Below are positions 8,995-17,339 of a DNA stretch of 64,000 nucleotides, in pieces. Origin of the DNA: Trissonchulus latispiculum. Lineage: Eukaryota > Nematoda > Enoplea > Enoplida > Ironidae. Under the pieces are notes generated by a model that saw only the letters and a program-made list of their open reading frames with translations, searched no databases and was not told where the DNA came from. A program made the position numbers and the translations under genes. The stretch spans positions 1 to 64,000 of the forward strand of contig JASAND010012498.1 in assembly GCA_030248195.1 (NCBI GenBank). The letters run 5' to 3'. Within the stretch, counting starts at the first letter, position 1, and each line of letters starts with the position of its first letter.

Positions 8995-11292
8995 TTACAT
9001 TCCCCCAGAAAACTCGCCACGACTGCAGTAGCTCGGGCCGGGTTGGTGATGAAAGCAACAACAGGTAGTCTGACCGGTAGGGCGAGGGAATTGGTAACAT
9101 CCTTGCTGATAAGGAGCTACGTACTGTCCATAGGCTCCTGTATATTGGACTGGGGTCTGCTGATTTCCAAAAGCTGAATTTGTCACCGGGACAGATGATA
9201 TCTGCACGGTAGGAGACGCGAATTCTGGAGCAGGCAAGCGTTGAGTCCAACCTGTCGCCTGTCGAGGAGCGTACGGCACCAGGGCGTAGGCTGCTGCTGA
9301 CGTCGGTTGATAACCTGGTTGATATGAATTGATGGCCGGCTGGCCATATTGGTAGTTTGCATTCCAGTTGGGATCGTGCTGGGCCACCAACTGCGGCTGC
9401 TGCCAGGTCTGTTGAGCTGATGAAATCAACGGGGCCCGAACAGTTGGAGCAGGAAATTGCTCAGAAGGCAACGGTGTAGGAGCATCCTGCGGTCTGGCCG
9501 CGATTCGACCGACCGTGGGTCCGTTTGGCCTGATAAAGTTCGCAACTGGCGGAGGAGCAGGATTCTGGATCTCTGGAGCTGGTTTCTCGTCTCTCGTTTC
9601 ACTGTAGGCATTGATATTATGATCGGATTCAACTGGAATTCCGTGGTTGACAACGGCTGATGGTTGTAAAACAGGACGAGGATCTGATTGGTCTGCTGGA
9701 GCAGGGTCTGATCGAGAATTCTGATTCTGACGAGCTAGCCGAATGCGATGCAGAGCTGGAGAGATTCCGTGAATTCTTTGCGCATATTCCGCACAGGAAG
9801 TAAATCGCTTGCACGAGTCCAACAGTGGGATCCAGGATGCCCAAATGTCGTACAATTTCAGTGTTCCTGTGATATTGACCGTTCCCATCTCCGTAAAGAG
9901 TCGGGGATTTGGATTCCCATCTTCCTGTAAGAATGCCGTGACTGGAATTTCTTTGAAAAGATAGTTTCCTTCCTCGCATTTGGTCTTGAGGATTTGGTTA
10001 AAATGCTGCAGTTTGTCGGCAGCGGCAGGCGGAACGGGAGACATGAAGCAGATCATAGTGCCAGAAACACTGCCATAGATCTCTTCAAAATCAGCTCGTA
10101 GCTCATCGTCGGACTTATCCACATCCACGGATCCAGTCTGCACGATGACATGAGAAAATTCTTCCAACCGGTAGCCATGAACTAGCTCAGGTACATGACC
10201 AAGATGGAAGTTAGGTCTGCATCTTATCACGGCGCCTTCGATTTCAGAGAGATGTCTGCATGCGGCTCCACCCAAAACCAGTACGGTTCGTGAAGGTTTG
10301 ACGTCAATGACCACAGATGTAACCCACTGGGTCAAGTCTACAATCCCATCCATGGAGGAGCCCGATCGGTTGTCACGAACTTCCATGAGCAACCGGCCGT
10401 AGATATTCTTCCCCTGCCAGCTGTCTGGATGGCGATATAGAGTGTCTGATTCGGAATGACCTGTTGCCATCAGTAGGTCACGCCGATGGCAATGAGCTAA
10501 GATTTGATTTCCCGTGGCTGCAAGGCCATTCCGGTAACCGAAATAGGTCTGACATTTAGCCACCAAAAGAGTACGCAAGATGTCGTTCCTGATTGCGATC
10601 CACTGCGCCGGAAGCGGTTCAAAGTGCCCTGACTTGGTCTTCAGAAAGGCAAGGACTTCCTTCGGATCATCTGTAAAGATTTGATGAAACAGTTCTGCTG
10701 CACATGCGTCCATACCCATCTGGATTAGCTGTATGTACGCAAATGCTTGGATCGTACTAGTAAAAGTTTTACCAGCCAAGGTGATGGGGCAGCTGGTATT
10801 GAAAATGGAAAGGTAATTATCGGGTTTTACAATAATTACCCTAGGTCTGACATTTGCTGCATTGTTCACTGGACGGGACGGCCGCACAACCACAGAGCGC
10901 AGCCTAGGTTGTTGGTTCTGCGGCAGCTGCGGAGGAGGCGTCTGTGGATTATCTGGCGGAGGGGGGCTCAGTGGCTGTGCTGGAATCGGAGGAGTCTGTG
11001 GCTTCACCGAAGGTGGCGGAGTCTGCGTGTTTGCCGGAGGCGGCGGAGTCTGCGGGTTTGCCGGAGGCGGCGGAGTCTGCGGGCTTGCCGGAGGCGGCGG
11101 AGTCTGCGGCTTCACTAGAGGCACATGAAGTGGCTGTGCCAGACGTCGACTTCCATCGTTGCCCCCTTTGAATCGAGCTTCGCATGATTCGAGATCGGGT
11201 TCTTCGGGTGAAGTGGATACGTCCATCCGCTGGTCTACATCGTCCTGAAACAATACATAGTCTGCATTCAATATATACAGAAACCAGGACAT
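8995..11292 (-). CDS. Gypsy third ORF: proline-rich, NADAR-like and SGNH-like protein
   Basis: 765 aa. Residues 55-130 are Pro-rich with repeated QTPPPPA units. Residues about 158-307 resemble the NADAR (YbiA/DUF1768) fold: NYLSIFN near the start and GKNIYGRLLMEVRD at the end, with LLMATG before it. NADAR proteins act on ADP-ribose or NAD-related adducts. The usual E of the xEHxxQxxK motif seems replaced by Q (TIQAFAYIQ, about 180-188). Residues about 335-495 resemble an SGNH/GDSL hydrolase, but GDS is GGA (341-343), GxND is GSVD (387-390) and the DxxH block is lost, so this part is probably not catalytic. The C-terminal 250 residues are P/Q/Y-rich with a terminal CCCFHH cluster. A splice acceptor (tttcag) at 11245-11250, inside the first codons, suggests expression from a spliced RNA, with Met23 a possible start. 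The gap to the Pol ORF is 54 bp. Domain calls are by eye. Confidence 0.75.
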   Translation of the reverse strand: MSWFLYILNADYVLFQDDVDQRMDVSTSPEEPDLESCEARFKGGNDGSRRLAQPLHVPLVKPQTPPPPASPQTPPPPANPQTPPPPANTQTPPPSVKPQTPPIPAQPLSPPPPDNPQTPPPQLPQNQQPRLRSVVVRPSRPVNNAANVRPRVIIVKPDNYLSIFNTSCPITLAGKTFTSTIQAFAYIQLIQMGMDACAAELFHQIFTDDPKEVLAFLKTKSGHFEPLPAQWIAIRNDILRTLLVAKCQTYFGYRNGLAATGNQILAHCHRRDLLMATGHSESDTLYRHPDSWQGKNIYGRLLMEVRDNRSGSSMDGIVDLTQWVTSVVIDVKPSRTVLVLGGAACRHLSEIEGAVIRCRPNFHLGHVPELVHGYRLEEFSHVIVQTGSVDVDKSDDELRADFEEIYGSVSGTMICFMSPVPPAAADKLQHFNQILKTKCEEGNYLFKEIPVTAFLQEDGNPNPRLFTEMGTVNITGTLKLYDIWASWIPLLDSCKRFTSCAEYAQRIHGISPALHRIRLARQNQNSRSDPAPADQSDPRPVLQPSAVVNHGIPVESDHNINAYSETRDEKPAPEIQNPAPPPVANFIRPNGPTVGRIAARPQDAPTPLPSEQFPAPTVRAPLISSAQQTWQQPQLVAQHDPNWNANYQYGQPAINSYQPGYQPTSAAAYALVPYAPRQATGWTQRLPAPEFASPTVQISSVPVTNSAFGNQQTPVQYTGAYGQYVAPYQQGCYQFPRPTGQTTCCCFHHQPGPSYCSRGEFSGGM

Positions 11293-11346
11293 ATATATGG
11301 CTATGTAATCATAAATAATATCACCGATTCTAATACCAATTAATAG

Positions 11347-14300
11347 TCATAAGTCTAGGATAACTCTTCTTTTGGGTCTCTGTCTCAAATTATAATCTGT
11401 ATGCTGTCGGTCTGTCTGATCCGTAGGCTGTTGATCTACGGTAGCTTCATTTTCGTTCGCCGTGTCTACATGAGATCTAAGTGATTCTGTCTGCTCAACT
11501 GTTTCGTTACCTTCAGTGTCTGAGCAGGTTGACTTAGCATTCCGATTATTCCTATTCTCAACAGGTTCCGTAGAGTTGTCTAAGTTTTTGGGGCCGGTAA
11601 GGTTTGGTACATGGGCTGAATGACAAATCTTTAGTCTATTTAGGTGCACTAACTTAGAAGGTTTATGCGGGTTGTCTATAGACTGAATTCGCGCATTAGG
11701 AAATTTAATTTCTAAAATCCTATATGGGCCAAACCAGAACTTTGCTAGTTTTGGTGAAGGATTTGATAAAGTTCCATTTGCGGCAGCCTTGTCAGCCTGG
11801 GTAAGCCGCGGGAGAACTGGTGTATACAGATAAACTCTGTCCCCAACCCGGAACTTCGGTTGAGTCGTGTTCGTGTCATAATAAAATTTTTGCTTGCTTT
11901 GGGCCTCCGCTATTGTCTGCTTAGCGGTCTTCCAAACACTACCTAAGTGATGCACAACCAGTTCCTTAAAGTCTCTAATGTCTGCAATTGCATTTACAGG
12001 TTCCAGTAAAACTGAATCCAAGGGAAGAGTTGGATCTCTTCCAAATAACAAAAAATAAGGCGATTCTCCTGTAGACTCGTGAGCAGAAGTTCTATATGCA
12101 AACGAACAGTATGGAATGTACGTGTCCCAGTCATCATGTCTTCTAGAAGTGTACATGGACAACATATTTAGGATAGAACTGTTGTAGCGTTCGACAATGC
12201 CATTAGTCTGCGGCGCATAACCAGAAGTGTTAATTTTGTCAATATTTAAAAGTTTGCAAATTGACAGCATAAGCTGTGACAGAAAACTTGCGGCGCGGTC
12301 AGACAAAAGTTGTCTAGGGGTCCCAAACCTGCATACTATACGCTCTACAAACAATTTAGCAATGGTGTCTGCCTGTACATTCGGGACCGCAAACGCTTCT
12401 GGCCATTTTGTAAATGCGTCTACAAAAATTACTATATGTTTATTGCCAGACGTTGTAGTGGGTAAAGGCCCTAAGGTGTCGACGCAAACACGGCGGAATG
12501 GACCTTCCACCGGAATGGGCATGAGTGGCACTTTCGTGCGCTTCGGTGGATCCTTGCGTTCTGCGCAAGGTTTGCATGCCCTGCACCAATTCCGTATATC
12601 AGACCTCATAGACGGCCAATGATATCTGGTTCGTATCTTCTGAAATGTTTTACCAAAGCCTAAATGTCCAGCAAAAATGCTGTCGTGGTTAGCCTCAAAA
12701 ATTTGAAACTGTAACTCGGCAGGAATAGCCAATAATTTTGAAAATCTGGCAGAACAATTAGGTCGCATATAGTACAGAACATCCTCAATAAGTTTGTAAT
12801 TTTTAGTGTCTGCATTGGATTTGCTGTCGAATTTTCGCTTTGGCTCTGAAAGTGAACGAAAAATCGGACCTAGCCAAGAATCCTTCTTCTGCATTTCGCA
12901 AAGTTGGCGCAAGTTTGTGTACGTAGTTTCCAAAATAGCGCAAAGTCTAGACAAGGCGTCTGCATTGTTATTAGATTTGCCAGGGCGATACTGGATCGTC
13001 ATGCAATTTGAGTATTCTTGTAGAGATAAACCCCAGCGACTTAGCCGCGCTGAGGGGTTTTTTATAGACAATAGCCATTTTAGAGCTTGGCAGTCTGTAA
13101 CTACAGTGAAATTATGCATGTACAAGTATGGTCTAAAATATTTAACAAAAAACACTATAGCAAGTGCTTCTTGTTCCACAGCCGGATACATTCTTTCTGC
13201 TTTGGTAAGGGATCTGCTAGCAAAAGCTATGGGTCGCTCTATCCCTTCCTGAAGTTGGCTGAGCACCCCCCCGATGCCAACTCCACTAGCATCAGTCTGC
13301 AATATAAATGGTTTAGCAAAGTCTGGGTATGCCAGTGTGGCATTATCTGTCAACGCACTTTTCAGCTTTTCAAAAGCTTCGATCGATTGATCGCTCATTT
13401 CAAACTTTGAATCTTTCTCTAGAAGTTTATACAATGGAGCGGCTATGCTAGAAAAATTTTTGATAAAACGTCTGTAATAGGAACACAATCCTAAAAACGA
13501 ACGTAAATCCTTTACTTTTTTCGGGCTCGAAAATTTTCTTATGCAAGAAACTTTCTCTGGATCTGGGGATATACCGTCTTTCGAGACAATGTGCCCCAAA
13601 AATGGTACGGAGTTTCTGCCAAAAAGACATTTATCTAATTTTAATTTCAAATTAAACCGTCTGAGTCGGGAAAAAACTTGACGCAAAGATTTAAGATGAT
13701 TGTCAAAACTGTCTGAAAAAATTATGATGTCATCCAAATACACCAGACATACGTGCCACTGAAGCCCAGAAAGGACAATATTCATTGCCCGTTGAAAAGT
13801 TGCTGGGGCATTAGTAAGCCCCATCGGCATTGTAACATACTGGTACAGCCCATCTAACGCCACGAAGGCTGTCTTTTCAGCGTCTTTTTCATCCAACTCA
13901 ATCTGCCAAAATCCTGATTTTAAATCGATGGTTGAGAAAAATTTAGCTTTACCCAAAGAGTCTAAAATTTCATCTATTCTAGGTAAAGGATATACGTCTC
14001 GCTTAGTAACTTTGTTAAGATTGCGAAAGTCTACAACAATGCGACAGCTACCATCTTTCTTTTTCACTACGAGCATAGGACTAGCCCAAGGAGAAGAGCT
14101 AGGCTTAATAACGTTTTTATCTTTCATGTCTTCCAGTTGCGATGCGACCGCTTGCCTTTGAGCCATCGGAATACGATAACTTCGACGAAAAACAGGCTGA
14201 GCATTTCCAGTTTGTATAGAATGACGCACTACGTTAGTTCTACCTAAATCTGCATTCGTTTTGGAAAAAATGTCTTGAAATTCTATTAACAAATTCATGA

Positions 14301-17300
14301 TTTGCAATTTTTCCTCTTGCGAAAGGCTGCTGCCTTCCCAGCTCAACTTTTGGGCAAATGCAAGTTTGTCTGTAATTTGGTCACTGGTACTTAGCACTTG
14401 TACTGATTGCAGGGCTCCAATGTTAGAACCCTTTTTTAACAGAATCCCAGTTTTTGTTGGGTTAATCAGTCGAATCCCTATAGTACGAGAGTCTGAGTTA
14501 TGCAACGATTTAGCTGCATCTAAACCAAATTCATGGAGTAGCCTCTTGTTTGGCTCAAAAATCTGTGAATTAGCATCTAATAAATTTATAGGGCTCCGAT
14601 TATCTGTTGAAATTTCAGTTGTGTACAACTCGCAACGAGGTGGAATAAATAAGTCTGACGTTAGTTTAGCAGTTTTTTCATCCGAACATTTCAAAAGGCC
14701 AAAACTAGTGGAAGCGGGATGTTTTATCATTGGAATTCGTTCACCTGCTATTGTCACCGAATTTCCAGTAAAGTCTACTAAAAGCGGTCCTAATTTTGGC
14801 ATGAAGTCTGTACCCAATAAGCATCCCCACTTAAAATCGTCAACAATATGACATAAATGAGGGAGGGTCTGTGAACCTAAGGTAATCAGCAATACCAATG
14901 CCCCTATCATATTAATATCCTGTCCAGTTAAGGATGTTGCTTTCGTAATTGGCTTTCCCAACTTCCTTTTATGATCAATAAATTTGCTATTAACAATGCT
15001 AATAGCTGCACCCGTATCGATCACTGTTGGTACATTTCGACCTTCTACCTTGGCATTCACAGCAAGAATGCTTTGCCCTGCTAAATTACAATCAGCCGTT
15101 TCTAAGGAAGCTTCGTTGGTTCGATTCCACACAGGAACATGAAATTCGTCAGGTATGGGCAGCGTTTCAAACGACTCAAGCTCAACAGGATTCAGACTAG
15201 ATAAAGAACTAGCAGGAGCTGGTGGACAATCTGGCTTAGGAGGCAAGTCGTTTTCGCAAATAGATCGGCCAAGACGTACAAATTTGTGTCTGTAAATTAT
15301 CAAGAAGTATACTATACAAATTAGTAGCGCAATGCAACCAATTATAACAAGAATGTTTATGAGGGCTTGCACTGGTCCCTTTAAAATCGTGGCCACAGAA
15401 TGGCCTGCCCCCTCTAATGTCAAGCCCAAGCCAGATCCTAACCCGTTCAGAGCACTACCTAAACCTTTGCCAACCCCAGTTATAGCAGCACTGGCTCCTT
15501 CTCCCAACCCTTTTAGGGTATCGGTTATTGCGATAGGATTTAAAGAAAGATCTGCGGTATAATTTACTAGAAAGTCTAATTTGGTCTGTAGCAATGAGAG
15601 TCTGCGAATTTGGCTCCTATAAGTGTTAAGGCCTATAAATGTGCCTGCTACGTGATCGTGAAAAAGAGCAGGAGTATCAAAAACCAATTCATGTTTTTCA
15701 TTTTTCCAGGTAACTTCTAAAGGTAGTTCTAACACATGTACAGGTCCGGAATGAGTAAACCAATTTTCATGATTTTTAAAAACTCCTGTGATGTGGTGCG
15801 CACAGTCTACTTGTAAGGACGTAGTTACTAAGTCTTTAGTTCCAGGAATCAAAAACAGCAAAGTAGTATTCGTCAAAACTGGTATATACTCATAGCATTT
15901 AGAACTGTATGTATAATTCCAGTAAATATGATCTACCGTAATCTGCTTGCACGGCCATACCATTAATACTTCGCCAGCATAACTGGCATGAATGTCTGCT
16001 CTATTAAGTAATAATCTAGCTCCCAATGTTGGATCTAACTGAGTAAGCTGTTTTAAAAGGCCAATTACTTTATTGTTAGTAGTGCAAAGGCTAGCCCAAA
16101 GTTGCCGAAAATTTCTAGTCTCTAGGCTAGCTAATGCATCGTACAAGTAGTTCAGCTTTGCATTAGTTGGGTCTGCATCAATAACATTATTTTGTTGAAA
16201 ACCTGCTTCTCTTTGCATGTAGTCTTCGTGGAAAAGAAGCTTTTTTCGGTGGGAGTAGTTGTTAACTTTAATAGCAGGGCCTTGGTCTGTAAGTAAGACG
16301 CCAGGCGGCAAACACTTTGGAGTCTGCTTATTATTTAAAGTAAAAGCACTTTGTAGTTCATCTACTGTGATATGCGAACCTGCGATAGAAGCATTGAATG
16401 AAGATTTAAAAATAAATGGACAAAATTCAAAACTAAAAGAATTGTTCCAAAATAGAGTTGCAAAATTAGTTTGGCAATACCCTTGTTTTAAAGGACATGC
16501 ACTTATGTCTGCTAAATCACTAACTAACGTCAGACCGTCAATCGTAGCTAATTTTCCTTTCTCGATGACCAAATTTTCTACAGTTTGGCAGAAATCGAAA
16601 CAGCACCATACATATTGCAACTTTAGCTCATTGGCGCTAATCCAGAGATTAGTATCCTTTTTTACCAATTTTTGGTTCCTCCAAACTTTCCTAGCGACTG
16701 CGTTTTGACAGTCGACGACAGCTATTGTTGTAGTTTGAATAGAATCAAAAACGATACCCTTTGAGCCAAAAAATCCGGTGTTAGTACATACTGTCCTTGT
16801 CTCTAGATAACAACTATAAGCATCAGTAGTCTGTGGCTCAAGATGGGGAACATAAAGGTCTACTGATATGTGTCTAACTTCGTGTAATTCAGGTAAGTGA
16901 CACTTAAAAGTCTGAGGGAGAGCAACTGGAAAACCGTTTCGGGACTGCCCACAAAAGTTCAAGGTTTGAGTTGCATTGACGGGCATTATTAGCAGTAGGA
17001 CAACTAACAAGAGCAAATTAAATAATGGACAGTAGCCATTTGGAACAAAATTGCTTACATAGCTGCTTGCTGAATCCTGGTCTTCTACTCCTGTGGATAC
17101 TGACAAATCATCCGGGGTTCCAGATCCATTCTCAGCGGCATCTGACTTGGCTTGATCATGCGAACTCCCAGAATTATTGCCAATGTTGTCAGGTCTGGCA
17201 TCTTCATCGATGATAAGTCTGCCTTCAGTGACTGAATCTTCCTGGAGTTGTGATGGCACGTTGTCCTCTTGTCGGGCAATCTCACTGAGCTCCGAAGAGT

Positions 17301-17316
17301 CTGCTCGGGCATCCAT
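11347..17316 (-). CDS. Env-like glycoprotein fused in frame to protease-RT-RNase H-integrase
   Basis: 1989 aa without interruption. Residues 1-98 are acidic and hydrophilic. A hydrophobic signal/anchor lies at 99-115. A Cys-rich ectodomain spans about 116-640 with many N-glycosylation sequons and a CYEYIPV block (474-480) reminiscent of monjiviricete-type fusion glycoproteins. A Gly-rich stretch at 603-640 precedes a transmembrane helix at 651-675. Protease follows (DTGA 767-770), then RT (YLDD 1193-1196), RNase H (TDAS 1341-1344) and integrase with HHCC (H1544, H1551, C1578, C1581) and D1613, D1673, E1709 (D,D35E). A GPY/F motif lies at 1863-1865; there is no chromodomain. Env normally lies after Pol in Gypsy-type elements, so this order is odd. 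The frame is -1 relative to gag. How Env is released from Pol is unknown; the element protease or a spliced RNA are possibilities. The Env family assignment is tentative. Confidence 0.88.
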   Translation of the reverse strand: MDARADSSELSEIARQEDNVPSQLQEDSVTEGRLIIDEDARPDNIGNNSGSSHDQAKSDAAENGSGTPDDLSVSTGVEDQDSASSYVSNFVPNGYCPLFNLLLLVVLLLIMPVNATQTLNFCGQSRNGFPVALPQTFKCHLPELHEVRHISVDLYVPHLEPQTTDAYSCYLETRTVCTNTGFFGSKGIVFDSIQTTTIAVVDCQNAVARKVWRNQKLVKKDTNLWISANELKLQYVWCCFDFCQTVENLVIEKGKLATIDGLTLVSDLADISACPLKQGYCQTNFATLFWNNSFSFEFCPFIFKSSFNASIAGSHITVDELQSAFTLNNKQTPKCLPPGVLLTDQGPAIKVNNYSHRKKLLFHEDYMQREAGFQQNNVIDADPTNAKLNYLYDALASLETRNFRQLWASLCTTNNKVIGLLKQLTQLDPTLGARLLLNRADIHASYAGEVLMVWPCKQITVDHIYWNYTYSSKCYEYIPVLTNTTLLFLIPGTKDLVTTSLQVDCAHHITGVFKNHENWFTHSGPVHVLELPLEVTWKNEKHELVFDTPALFHDHVAGTFIGLNTYRSQIRRLSLLQTKLDFLVNYTADLSLNPIAITDTLKGLGEGASAAITGVGKGLGSALNGLGSGLGLTLEGAGHSVATILKGPVQALINILVIIGCIALLICIVYFLIIYRHKFVRLGRSICENDLPPKPDCPPAPASSLSSLNPVELESFETLPIPDEFHVPVWNRTNEASLETADCNLAGQSILAVNAKVEGRNVPTVIDTGAAISIVNSKFIDHKRKLGKPITKATSLTGQDINMIGALVLLITLGSQTLPHLCHIVDDFKWGCLLGTDFMPKLGPLLVDFTGNSVTIAGERIPMIKHPASTSFGLLKCSDEKTAKLTSDLFIPPRCELYTTEISTDNRSPINLLDANSQIFEPNKRLLHEFGLDAAKSLHNSDSRTIGIRLINPTKTGILLKKGSNIGALQSVQVLSTSDQITDKLAFAQKLSWEGSSLSQEEKLQIMNLLIEFQDIFSKTNADLGRTNVVRHSIQTGNAQPVFRRSYRIPMAQRQAVASQLEDMKDKNVIKPSSSPWASPMLVVKKKDGSCRIVVDFRNLNKVTKRDVYPLPRIDEILDSLGKAKFFSTIDLKSGFWQIELDEKDAEKTAFVALDGLYQYVTMPMGLTNAPATFQRAMNIVLSGLQWHVCLVYLDDIIIFSDSFDNHLKSLRQVFSRLRRFNLKLKLDKCLFGRNSVPFLGHIVSKDGISPDPEKVSCIRKFSSPKKVKDLRSFLGLCSYYRRFIKNFSSIAAPLYKLLEKDSKFEMSDQSIEAFEKLKSALTDNATLAYPDFAKPFILQTDASGVGIGGVLSQLQEGIERPIAFASRSLTKAERMYPAVEQEALAIVFFVKYFRPYLYMHNFTVVTDCQALKWLLSIKNPSARLSRWGLSLQEYSNCMTIQYRPGKSNNNADALSRLCAILETTYTNLRQLCEMQKKDSWLGPIFRSLSEPKRKFDSKSNADTKNYKLIEDVLYYMRPNCSARFSKLLAIPAELQFQIFEANHDSIFAGHLGFGKTFQKIRTRYHWPSMRSDIRNWCRACKPCAERKDPPKRTKVPLMPIPVEGPFRRVCVDTLGPLPTTTSGNKHIVIFVDAFTKWPEAFAVPNVQADTIAKLFVERIVCRFGTPRQLLSDRAASFLSQLMLSICKLLNIDKINTSGYAPQTNGIVERYNSSILNMLSMYTSRRHDDWDTYIPYCSFAYRTSAHESTGESPYFLLFGRDPTLPLDSVLLEPVNAIADIRDFKELVVHHLGSVWKTAKQTIAEAQSKQKFYYDTNTTQPKFRVGDRVYLYTPVLPRLTQADKAAANGTLSNPSPKLAKFWFGPYRILEIKFPNARIQSIDNPHKPSKLVHLNRLKICHSAHVPNLTGPKNLDNSTEPVENRNNRNAKSTCSDTEGNETVEQTESLRSHVDTANENEATVDQQPTDQTDRQHTDYNLRQRPKRRVILDL

Positions 17317-17339
17317 ATCCCGGTCTGGAGTTGCCTGAA

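Noticed and set aside
10862..11128. Plus-strand Gly/Cys-rich frame
   Set aside because: It is the antisense shadow of the proline-rich repeat of the third Gypsy ORF.
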